In this document: piece after piece, positions 46,200 through 55,319 of the stretch
How positions within the stretch are numbered: position 1 is the stretch's first letter
Layout of the letters: every line of letters starts with the position of its first letter
Source: Castor canadensis
Lineage: Eukaryota > Chordata > Mammalia > Rodentia > Castoridae
Direction of reading: 5' to 3'
DNA: 64,000 bases
Assembly (NCBI RefSeq): GCF_047511655.1
Contig: NC_133390.1
Location: 163,344,583 to 163,408,582 of the forward strand
Translations under genes and position numbers: made by a program
The notes under the pieces: model-generated
Told to the model about the DNA's origin: nothing
Databases searched by the model: none
Seen by the model: the letters and a program-made list of their open reading frames with translations, nothing else

Positions 46200-46360
46200 C
46201 AGAGCTAACCAGAGCCTTCTCTAAGACTTGGTGTCCAGATCTGTAAAATGGTGCCATTAGTGGAACATGCCTTGCAGCATTTTAGGAGGAATTAATGATC
46301 ACTGTGTACTTGGCACACTGCAAGCATTCAAATGCCAGTTTTTGTTATTATTATCACCAC
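46200..46360 (+). repeat. MIR SINE relic
   Basis: CAGATCTGTAAAATGGTGCC, TTTTAGGAGGAATTAATG and TACTTGGCACACTGCAAGC follow plus-strand MIR order. Confidence 0.65.
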
Positions 46361-46849
46361 TTTTGCTGTTTTATTGAAGAACATATGTGTTAAATATATT
46401 TGATGAAAATCCCCTGGTTAATTGTTGTACAAACTGTCTTCTAATTAGATGAATAAGTGATATTCATGAAGAAGGTGGGCCCAACTTCTAGCTAAAAATT
46501 AGTTGTGTGCAAGGCTTTAGACTCTTTTTGGTTCTTTAAAAGGAGCTAATACAGGTTTGATAAGTGTATTTTGGTGAGAGGGATGGGTCTATGTGTATCT
46601 GTGACTTCAGGTTTGTTTTATATTCTCACCCATACATAAGTTTCCAAATTTATGGATGTAGACATTACATCAATAACGCCTACAGGGGCCAGGGGACCAT
46701 GTGTGCACATATACACGTGCACTCACATGTGTGTCCTATGCAGAGGACCCAAAGTGGTAACTGACACTCCCATTAGTCAGCTTCATCATTCCCTTCCAAG
46801 CCTAAATGCTTTTCTTTTCTCATCCACTGATCAATACAGTTGGCAGGTA

Positions 46850-47290
46850 AGTGTCAGTCTGCCACGTCAGAACAGTGAGACACTCCCTGGTCAGAGGATC
46901 TCAGGCCCTCCTGGAGGTCCTCAGGCCCAGCCACACTGAGCAGGTGTCTGAGAACTGGGCCAGGCCACGCTTGAGCATCGAGCCGTCAGTGTGCAAAATC
47001 AGATCTGATCGGGCCTGTGGAAGATAAATGAGCTGGAGTCCCCCCAGCCCCAGATTTGGTCATCTCTTTATGAGCTCTGAAGGGCCTATTAGCAGCTCTG
47101 ATGAGTGCTGGGGGAGATGAAGTCTGCCTCGAACAACGTTAGCCGGCAGAATCAAATCATTCCCAATCCCCCTAGGGGGAAGGAGACCGCCTGGCTTTCA
47201 GACGCAGCATCCTCTCGTCTCCATTGCCCATACGGTTTATATGAACACTCAGTTGAAAAAAAAAAATGGTAAGCACTTTTTTTGCCAGAA
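46850..47290. promoter_or_regulatory. Candidate conserved non-coding element
   Basis: Repeat-free, CpG-retaining block. Notable cores: AAATCAGATCTGATCGGGCC near 46996, GGAAGATAAATGAGC near 47019, TTTATGAGCTCTGAAGGGCC near 47067 (an ATGAGCTCTGA-type stretch echoed as AGCTCTGATGAGTGC near 47094), AACAACGTTAGCCGGCAG near 47133, AATCAAATCATTCCC near 47151, CCCCCTAGGGGG at 47168-47179 (perfect palindrome) and CATACGGTTTATATGAAC near 47229. The texture is that of an enhancer under constraint. Confidence 0.45.
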
Positions 47291-47544
47291 GAATCGACTA
47301 AGAATTTCCTCATATATCTAATAGCTTCTCCTCAGGCAATTTGATGTCCCTGCTTAGACAGGTGCACTCTCATTTCCCCCTCTGAGTCTCAGCTTGGGAG
47401 GGGGCTGTCACCCCTCAAAGAGAACAGCTAAAGCCAGCTGCCTAGCCACCCTCTCTGAGCCCTAGATACCCTCAGCTAGAAACTGGGCAGCCTTCAGGGC
47501 ACTGAGTACAGCTAGTTCATGGCATGGTAAGAGTCAAAGAGCCA

Positions 47545-48060
47545 GGGATCTGAAGTCCAGTTCAGATCTTGGTAGCTGGGTGACTGTAAACAATTAAACC
47601 TATGTAGCCACAGTTCACAATTCTGTCCCATGGGGCAGTGTTTTCTGTCCCACTGTGGCTATTGTGAAGATTTAAATGAAATCACATACATCTGCCTGTC
47701 CCCTTCTGTCCTGCCTCTCAGCCAGTAGACCAAAACCTGAGAAAGGGGCATCTGGAAGAGCGAGAGAGTAGCCCCTAGGGTTTTGCCATCTTTAAAGTGA
47801 TGAAAGGGAAAATAATTAAATTGATGGCAAGATTTGGATAAAAGGAAACACCTTCCTGAAGAAAAGAAAACTTCGGGCTAATGAATACCGTGTCCCTACC
47901 CTTTCATCAATGAACTAGACCAAAGAAGACTTAAGTTTGAAGCCTGACTCTCCAGCTGTGTGACCTTGGCCTAATCACTTAACCTTCTCTGAGCCTCAGC
48001 TCTACATCTGTAAAAAAGGAACAGCAGTACTATTGATGTATGAAAGGAAAGACCGTTTTG
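47545..48060 (+). repeat. Two MIR SINE relics
   Basis: 47545-47690 is a weak plus MIR (GGTAGCTGGGTGACTGTAAA, AATTCTGTCCCATGGGG). 47935-48060 is a clear plus MIR (CTCTCCAGCTGTGTGACCTT, TCTGAGCCTCAGCTCTACAT, CTGTAAAAAAGGAAC). Confidence 0.7.
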
Positions 48061-48299
48061 AGGAAAACACACAAAAGTATCTGAAAGAGTAGCTGTTCTA
48101 GGTCATGTTCTAGGTCTTCTCTTTCACTGTTTCTGTCTGCACATTGTGAAGGTTGCCCTCGCCTCTCAGCACTGGCTGTTGGTTCCTTTGAACCCTGTTT
48201 TGCTCTTCCCCTTCAGCAGGGCTCCCCAGCTCTGGCATCTTCATACTCAGTAATTCTCTCCACCCTCTGTTATAGGCAGAAGCCGTTCCAGTCTTCCTC

Positions 48300-48385
48300 A
48301 CTCTCTGTCATGATTGCTTATCTACTGTCATCCCCTATGTGACTGCAAGATCCCTGAGGACAGGGGCTGTCTTTTATTGATTAGA
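48300..48385 (+). repeat. L2 LINE 3' end fragment
   Basis: ATCCCCTATGTGACTGCAAG with CCTGAGGACAGGGGCTGTC matches the L2 3' UTR (GACTGTGAGCTCCTTGAGGGCAGGGACTGTGTC). It faces the reverse L2 that starts about 50 bases downstream. Confidence 0.6.
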
Positions 48386-48429
48386 TAACAACTTATAGAG
48401 AAGTTCTTAATATTTGCTTTTTACATACA

Positions 48430-49240
48430 TTAAAAGATCATTGCAGATCAACCACCATGCTAAGGAGCCAGAGGAACGAGAATGAGCTAGACAAGGGATT
48501 GCCCTCTCAGGGATTCAATGTAAGTGAGGAAGCAAGGCAAAAATCACAGACTGAAATGTAAGTAAACAATAAGGTAATTAATATTTGTAATATGTTCTCC
48601 AAAGTTGGAAACCAGCAGTCTGAGATGAGAGGCTGAGGGGAGGTGCTTTAAGCGGAAACAGCTTTCAAAAGAGGATCTTCTCAAGGACAAAGAGTATCAG
48701 GCACAAAGAAAGACATAAAGAATGAAGAAGAACCATCTTTGTTAATAGCAAAGAGAAGAGAATTTCTTCAGGCAGGAGAAATAGGACATTCAAAGATCCT
48801 GAGGCAGATGAGAGCATGGTGGGACTTAACAGAGAAGGAATTATTGTATCTGGAGTGGAATGAATGGTAGGAGGTTTGTGTATGGTAAACATGAGGAAGA
48901 AGACACAGGACAGGTCATGGGACTCAGTAGGACCAAGGCAGGTATTCAGATTAAAGGTCAGCAAAGTGCTGTCTATTTTTATAAATAATGTTTTCTTAGA
49001 ACACAGCTATACTTGTTGGTATGCATATTGCCTATGACTGCTTTTGAGCCATGACAGCTGAGTTCAGTAGTCGCTTCACATACCTCAGAGATCATCAAGA
49101 CTAAAATACATACTATCCAGCCCTTTGCTAAAGAACTGTGCCAATCCCTGGTTTAGTGTAAACCAGAAGATAGTTTGAAGGTTTTTAACTAAAGAAGGCT
49201 GCGATCTGATTAGACACTCAGAACCTAGCCTGGCACACAC
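48430..49240 (-). repeat. L2 LINE relic, long
   Basis: Reverse L2 from the 3' end (CCACCATGCTAAGGAGCC) through ORF2 complement: TTCTTCAGGCAGGAGAAATA, CAAAGATCCTGAGGCAGATG and later GAAGGTTTTTAACTAAAGAA, GGCTGCGATCTGATTAG. It spans roughly 800 bases with gaps. No frame remains. Confidence 0.65.
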
Positions 49241-49369
49241 CAGATTCTGAAATGTGTTTGTCAGGTGAACAAGTGGATACTTAGATGAGTAACACTTCAT
49301 TGTCTACCACCTACGATATCTCCTCTGTCAACACAAATAATCAGGGAGGGGGCATTGGGCTGAGGGGAG

Positions 49370-49720
49370 CCACCCATTCATCTAGGCAGACTGTGTTTTT
49401 CACAACGCTAACAGCTGAAGGATGCTTAGAAAATTGAATGTTTTATGCAGCTTCGGATTGGAAATAGCAGTGTGGTTTTCACCACAGGGAACCTTCTTAA
49501 TGTAAATCCAAACCAATTACGCACATGCAGGCAGGCGCCGAATTTGCAGCAAGACTGAGTTTTGCGCAGCAGTCAATGAAGCAGCTCAGGGAGGAAAGGC
49601 AACTATGCTGGGGAGGGTGTAGAAGCTGCAGGAGGCACCTCCACCCTGGGGGTCACTGCCTGAGCCATGTGTGGAGGGTGAGGGGTGCCTTACAAAACCA
49701 GAAAGAAAAAGAATGAAGTG
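49370..49720. promoter_or_regulatory. Candidate conserved non-coding element with paired RUNX-type sites
   Basis: Repeat-free, CpG-retaining block. 49471-49486 is TGTGGT-TTTC-ACCACA, two inverted RUNX-type cores with a four-base spacer. Nearby are AGCTTCGGATTGGAAATAG near 49450, CCTTCTTAATGTAAATCC near 49492, AACCAATTACGCACATG near 49512 and GGCGCCGAATTTGCAGC near 49535. A 63-codon plus frame (49525-49716) has no domain. Enhancer function is inferred from motif density only. Confidence 0.45.
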
Positions 49721-49724
49721 ACTA

Positions 49725-50090
49725 TGCAAATGTTCAGCAGGCTGCGTCCTGCAATTGCAAAATCATGAATAGGGGAAATTGCTGAAAACCAAAAGTAACT
49801 TTTTCCTCTGGCCAGTTATAGATGACCAAAGCCTTAAAGACTGGGCCTTTTTTAAAAACTAAGTTGCAATGAGGCACATGCAAGTTTCCATGTGTAGAAT
49901 GATGAAGCAGAGAGATGGGACACAAGGATTGGGTAAATTAAATATCAGAGACGGCCATGACACTGCCTCATAAAGTAATGCCTTTGCCCACTGGACTGGA
50001 GAGTTCTCCATTTAACCCCCTTCTCCCAAAATACAGACACAGGGGTCCTTGCCCTCTTTTTCCAGGCATTCAGAGATTCCCTGTGTTCTT
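49725..50090. other. Nothing assigned
   Basis: Unique sequence, no frame with features and no recognisable repeat. Confidence 0.4.
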
Positions 50091-50094
50091 TTCC

Positions 50095-50515
50095 TAGGAT
50101 TGGTTTAATAATCTACCTCTCACTGGATGCTGTAAAATAACAAAAATGTATTCTCAAGGTTCTGCAAGTTAGAAGTCTAAGATCAAGGAGTTTGCAAAGC
50201 CATGTTTTCTATCAAGGCTCTAGGGAAGGACCTTTTCTTGTCTTTTCCTAGCTTCTGATGGGGTCAGCAATCCTGGATATTCTTTCATTGTAGTTATGTC
50301 ACTTTAATCTCTATCTGTACTGTCACATGACCTCATTCTTGTGGGGATAGCAGTCATTGAATTAGGGTCTACCCTAACCTAGCATGAATTCCTCTGAACT
50401 TAATTACATCCACAAAGACCCTATTTCCTAATGAGGTGACATTCACAGGTACAGGAGGTTAGGACTTAAACATATCTTTTGGGAGGGGGGGACACAATTC
50501 TATCCATTATAAAAC
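50095..50515 (+). repeat. Old mammalian interspersed repeat, family not named
   Basis: AATGTATTCTCAAGGTTCTG, CAAGTTAGAAGTCTAAGATC, AGTCATTGAATTAGGGTCTA, CACAAAGACCCTATTTCC, AGGTGACATTCACAGGTAC and GGTTAGGACTTAAACATATC reproduce a repeat seen across mammals (ATTTATTCTCTCACAGTTCTGG...GACTTCAACATATCTTTTGG). I recognise the text but cannot name its class with confidence. Two-thirds of its consensus length remains. Confidence 0.6.
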
Positions 50516-50519
50516 TATA

Positions 50520-51295
50520 AGTTGGGGTCTTATGGAAGAACTCTATGGAAGGAAGAAACCAATGATTAGAGAGGGTACTTGAAGAAAGCAATTATGGTCC
50601 CTCTTGTGGGAAGGTTCTGGGCATGGGTAATCTCATGTGCCTACTCATAAAGAAGACAGAATCTCAGAAGGCCAGAAGGCCAACCTAGCACTGCTACTGG
50701 GCACCTAAGTCACCCTAATGCCAGAGGACTTATCTCTGCCTTCTCTCCCAGGGCCACCCCCCAGACAAACACTTCCCTCTCTACCTCCTATCTACTCTGA
50801 CCCTCTGAGGTTTAGATTCTTCCCTGAAGTCTCTCTTTCTCCCCAGTCTGTCTGCCATTCTCATCCACTTCAAAGGCTAATTCTCTTCTTTTCCTTCTGT
50901 AGCCTTTCGAAGCCCATGGAAGAGTCTAGATGATGCTCAAAATCCAAGCCCAAAGTCGTTACCCTTCATCAAAGTTAGAGTGCTCTGTCAACAATAAGAA
51001 TAACACCTGACTAACCCACGTAGGTACTTTTCTTCCATTTTAGTGAAGGTCTCCTTCTGTCCAAGAAACACCTGATCAAAAGTTCCTAATACAGCAAATA
51101 AAAAATAGATTGAGAGACACAGAAATGGAAGTTGGTAGTTCCTTTGCCCTGCGAATCTTTGGCAAGCAGCATGGTCAATACCTAACTTCTGTAATGCAAT
51201 ACAGGCAGGTAGCTTCCTGAGAGGTCTATAACCTAATTTTAAATAGAAACTTCCACTCAGAGCCAAGGGATGTGAAAAAGAAAAAGCCATATGTA
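50520..51295. other. No gene seen
   Basis: Unique sequence. The 71-codon plus frame (50718-50933) is proline/serine-rich from pyrimidine-rich DNA. The 104-codon minus frame (50988-51302) has no recognisable motif. Confidence 0.4.
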
Positions 51296-51301
51296 TCAGC
51301 A

Positions 51302-51440
51302 TGTCTCAAAATGTAATGTGCTTACAGATCACCTGGAGCTCTTGTTTAAATGCATATCCTCATCCAGTGTGTCTTGGATGGGGTCTGAGAGTCTGCATTT
51401 CTAACAAGGTCCTAGATGGCAACAATGATGTTGGTCCCTG
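51302..51440 (-). mobile_element. MER5A-type hAT DNA transposon relic
   Basis: AGATCACCTGGAGCTCTTGT, CTGAGAGTCTGCATTTCTAA, CAAGGTCCTAGATGG and GATGTTGGTCCC follow MER5A. It is non-autonomous, long immobile and carries no transposase. Orientation relative to the database consensus is uncertain because the element is near-symmetric in its conserved blocks. Confidence 0.65.
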
Positions 51441-51444
51441 CCCA

Positions 51445-52535
51445 CTCTACATGAATCCCTCAGAAAGCATGACCTCTTTATAATTGCCCACCTAGAAACA
51501 TGTATGTTTCAGCAAAGAGAAGGCCAGTTGTCATGCTCATTACTCTTAGACAGTACTAGAAAATTATCCAAGATGAGTAAAAATGTACTCTCAGACCCCA
51601 TAGCATTTTATAAAGCTACCATCATCTTGAACACGTAAATTTGTAAATATGTATTCTGAAACTGGCATCCATGTCCATCAAGTTTATTCCCTACATACAC
51701 AGCTTCATTAAATACAAGATTCTAGAAGAAATAAAGATCTTGCAATTTCACAACAGATCTGCTTATGGTAAGAAGTGCTGAAATTTGTATGTACATAGTT
51801 GATTTAATACTTGCTATAAACCCAGAGGAAAGATGAAGACACAGAGACCCAAAGAACATCATCTCCAGGATTGGTCCAAGCTCCAAAAACCTTTCAAAGA
51901 AACACATTGGCCCATATGCTCTCTGGTAATTGGTTTTCTCTCACATATGCTGCATCCCAAATTATTCTTGTAAAGACTCAACCTGGACTCAAACAGATGC
52001 ACGTTTGCAACCCTGCTCTCCCCACACATCAGCTTGCTCATATTAAAATTGAGGATTTTAGAAAGCACTTCACAGAGATGATGGGAGAATTCACCTAGTT
52101 GCCCCTGACCAGTAGGGAGGGGAGAAGATGCTTACTTTCTATTCCTTTTCCTTCTGTGCCACTATGGAGACAGAAGGAAGCGAAGGGAAAGAGCCCTCAA
52201 TTGCTGGCCCTGGTGTCCCCGAAGAGCCACTGCCCACTCACTTCCTGCATGAGCCAACTTCCTCTCCACTAAGCCCAGTTACTGGGCTCCTAACCCATGA
52301 CAACAAGGCAGGGAGTGGCAAGGGCTAAAACAAAATAGTGAGTAACTTCTGAATAAACCATGGGGGTGCCAGGATTAGGCTCTTCACCCCTATCCCATAA
52401 GTCCTTCACCTTTGATGAATAGTGGTGGGGTGAAAATGATCACCAGGAGTATATTAAGTATACCAATATTATCTACAATTATGCCAATTCCTTCAAAACA
52501 TGCACACTACATGGTAATGCTAAAGACCCAGCTCT
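51445..52535. other. No gene seen
   Basis: Unique sequence with short opposed frames (51722-52068 minus, 51871-52098 plus). No domain. Confidence 0.4.
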
Positions 52536-52539
52536 GGAA

Positions 52540-52778
52540 CCTGGCTGAGAATCCTGGTTCTAACTCTTTCCTCATTCTGTCTCTTAAGATCTTACTTCTA
52601 ACTCTTAACAAGTTCTAACTGACTAAGTGTCTGGAGCAAAGTACTTAACCTCACCTTTTCATTTTCCTTATCTATAAGCCTCATAAAACTCTTGTAGGGG
52701 GAAAGAAATAATTTATATATTGCATGTATTTAAGTGGTTGGCTCATAGTAAGCACTCAATAAATAGCAAGTACTCTTA
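52540..52778 (+). repeat. MIR SINE relic
   Basis: GCAAAGTACTTAACCTCACC, TTTTCATTTTCCTTATCTAT, AAGTGGTTGGCTCATAGTAA and GCACTCAATAAATAGC are plus-strand MIR. The L1 at 52880 inserted about 100 bases downstream. Confidence 0.75.
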
Positions 52779-52864
52779 TTTTTATTTTATTATCATTGGT
52801 AGCTCCTCCTGCAAATATGGGTTGCCTTCTTTCCCCATAATGCATCTTTTCATAGTCTGGGTTT

Positions 52865-52879
52865 AGAATCAAACACTGT
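52865..52879. repeat. Left target-site duplication of the large L1
   Basis: AGAATCAAACACTGT, repeated exactly at 60943-60957. The preceding GTTT gives a bottom-strand nick site TTCT/AAAC, an L1 endonuclease-type site. Confidence 0.93.
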
Positions 52880-52896
52880 ATCCAGACTCCAAAAAA

Positions 52897-53988
52897 ATGA
52901 AAATAAACTATGCCAAAGAACCCAATGAATTCCACAAGAACGATCTGAAAGAAGAAATCCTTCAAGTAATCAATGAGAATTTTATAGAGATGATACTGGA
53001 TATGGTCAACCAAAATGTACAGGAGACACTCAAGAAATTCCAAGACAACAAAAATAGAGAATTTGAGAAAGCACAAGAAGAAATAAAAGAAACTATAGAA
53101 GCATTGTATAAACACCAAAGTGAAACAAAGAACACGATTAGTAAAGAGATAAATGAACTCAGAATGAAAATAGACAATATTAAAGAGGAAGATACTCAGG
53201 ATATAGAAAACCGCAGAAAAAAGAATGAAAAAGAAATGCAAAACAAAATGGAAGACCAATCCAGCAGACTAGAACAAGCAGAAGACAGAATCTCAGAACT
53301 CGAAGATGAAATGGTAATTAAAGGAAAAACCAAAGAAGTATTAGTTAAACAACTCAAGACCTGTGAAAGGAAAATGCAAGAACTTACTGACTCCATCAAA
53401 AGACCAAACTTGAGAATCATGGGCATTGAAGAAGGAGAAGAGGTGCAAGCAAAGGGAACACGTAATATATTCAACAAAATAATAAGAGAAAATTTCCCAA
53501 ATCTAGAGAAATCCATGCCCATACAGGTGCAGGAAGCTTCCAGAACATCAAACAGACCTGACCAAAATAGAACTACACCATGGCATATTATCATTAAAAC
53601 AACAAGTACAGAGACTCGAAAAAGAATATTGATGGCAGTAAGAGAGAAAAAACAAATAACATACAAAGGTAAACCCATCAAAATCACAACAGACTTCTCA
53701 ACAGAAACATTAAAAGCAAGAAGAGCTTGGGGTGAAGTCATACAGGCGCTGAATGAAAATAACTTCAACCCTAGGATACTCTGCCCAGCAAAACTATCAT
53801 TCAAAATAGATGGAGCAATAAAAGTCTTTCATGATAAGCAGAAACTAAAACAATATATGACCACCAAGTCACCACTACAAAAGATTCTTCAAGGGATTCT
53901 GCATACAGAAAGTGAAACCCAACATAACCATGAAAGGGCAGGCAGTACCAAACTACAGGAAAAGAAAAAGAAAGAAAGTAGAGAATAA
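52897..53988 (+). CDS. L1 ORF1 protein, uninterrupted but 5'-truncated
   Basis: 363-codon frame, the longest in the window. L1 ORF1p is an RNA-binding protein that trimerises through a coiled coil and packages L1 RNA in cytoplasmic particles. Residues 1 to about 165 are charged, with heptad-like E/K/L/I spacing (coiled coil). The RRM begins at about residue 168 with KRPNLRIMGIEEGEE and includes ENFPNLEKSMPIQVQEASRT. The C-terminal domain carries REKKQITYKGKPIKITTDFS, then LKARRAWGEVIQAL and NNFNPRILCPAKLSFKIDG. The frame stays open upstream of this Met to the insertion boundary at 52880, so the true N terminus has been lost and this Met is internal. Intactness alone does not show expression, since the element lacks its 5' promoter. 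Confidence 0.9.
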   Translation: MKINYAKEPNEFHKNDLKEEILQVINENFIEMILDMVNQNVQETLKKFQDNKNREFEKAQEEIKETIEALYKHQSETKNTISKEINELRMKIDNIKEEDTQDIENRRKKNEKEMQNKMEDQSSRLEQAEDRISELEDEMVIKGKTKEVLVKQLKTCERKMQELTDSIKRPNLRIMGIEEGEEVQAKGTRNIFNKIIRENFPNLEKSMPIQVQEASRTSNRPDQNRTTPWHIIIKTTSTETRKRILMAVREKKQITYKGKPIKITTDFSTETLKARRAWGEVIQALNENNFNPRILCPAKLSFKIDGAIKVFHDKQKLKQYMTTKSPLQKILQGILHTESETQHNHERAGSTKLQEKKKKESRE

Positions 53989-54040
53989 CATCGATTTAGC
54001 TACACACAATCAAACCCTCAAATAACTAAGACAACTAAAT

Positions 54041-55319
54041 AACAGGAATCACCACATGCCTATCAATACCAACACTTAATGTTAATGGACTTAATTCCCC
54101 CATCAAAAGGCACCATCTGACAAACTGGATTAAAAAGGAATATCCAACAATTTGTTGCTTACAGGAGACCCATCTCATTGATAGAAATAAGCATAGGCTT
54201 AGGATGAAAGACTGGAAGAAGATTTACCAAGCCAATAGCCCCCGAAAACAGGCAGGAGAAGCAATACTTATCTTGGACAAAGTAGACTTCAAACCCACAT
54301 TGATTAAATGAGATAAAGAAGGACATTCCATACTAATAAAAGGGGAAATAGACCAAAAGGAAATAACAATTATCAACCTATATGCACCCAATGTCAACGT
54401 ACCCAATTTCATCAAACATACCCTGAAAGACTTAAAAGCATATAGTATCGCCAACACAGTGATTGTGGGAGACTTTAACACCCCACTATCATCAATAGAT
54501 AGGTCATCCAAACAAAAAATCAATAAAGAAATCCTAGATCTAAAACATACCATAGACCAAATGGACCTAGTTGATGTCTACAGAACATTTCATCCAACTT
54601 CTACACAATATACATTCTTCTCAGCAGCCCATGGAACCTTCTCCAAAATAGATCATATCCTAGGGCACAAAACAAGCCTCAGCAAATATAAGAAAATAGA
54701 AATTATACCATGCATTCTATCTGATCACAATACAATAAAGCTAGAACTCAACAACAAAAATAAAGACAAAAAACATGCAAACAGCTGGAAACTGAATAAC
54801 TCATTGCTTAATGAACAATGGGTCATTGATGAAATAAAAGAGGAAATTAAAAGGTTCCTGGAAGTCAATGAAAATGAAAACACAACCTACCGGAACCTAT
54901 GGGACACAGCAAAGGCAGTCCTGAGAGGAAAGTTTATAGCCATGAGTGCATATATTAAAAAGACTGAAAGATCTCAAATCAATGACCTAATGATACATCT
55001 CAAACTCCTAGAAAAACAAGAACAAGCAAATCCCAAAACAAATAGAAGGAGAAAAATAATAAAAATAAGAGCTGAAGTCAATGAAATAGAAACCAAAAAA
55101 AAAAAAAAAATACAAAGAATTAATGAAACAAAAACCTCGTTCTTTGAAAAAATAAATAAGACCAATAGACCCCTGGCAAATCTAACTAAAATGAGGAGAG
55201 AAAAAACCCAAATCAGTAAAATCAGGAATGCAAAAGGGGAGATAACAAACACCATGGAAGTCCAGGAAATCATCAGAGACTACTTTGAGAACCTATATTC
55301 AAATAAATTCAAAAATCTT
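54041..55319 (+). pseudogene. L1 ORF2, part 1: endonuclease and RT entry
   Basis: APE-like endonuclease of L1 ORF2p, which nicks target DNA at T-rich/AA sites. Visible motifs: LNVNGLN at the start, CLQETH (catalytic Glu region), NLYAPN, GDFNTP (Asp and Asn codons at 54471 and 54477), [15 protein letters not shown] and LSDH with the catalytic Asp/His pair. The expected start ATG near 54041 is not present. A TGA at 54309 replaces an Arg codon (CGA in the family), a CpG-decay stop. From 54312 the frame is open to the insertion point at 55319, ending in [10 protein letters not shown]. It resumes at 57455. Confidence 0.92.
55298..55319. repeat. Left target-site duplication of nested L1
   Basis: A 22-bp segment ending in AATCTT, repeated without mismatch at 57433-57454. 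Both are part of ORF2 coding sequence of the host L1. Confidence 0.95.

Noticed and set aside
52756-53804. Long hydrophobic minus-strand frames (167 and 202 codons) resembling membrane proteins
   Set aside because: They are the antisense shadow of L1 ORF1, whose A-rich sense strand gives Phe/Ile/Leu-rich complement frames.
54974-55273. Hydrophobic 99-codon minus frame with apparent membrane segments
   Set aside because: Antisense shadow of L1 ORF2 endonuclease/RT linker sequence.
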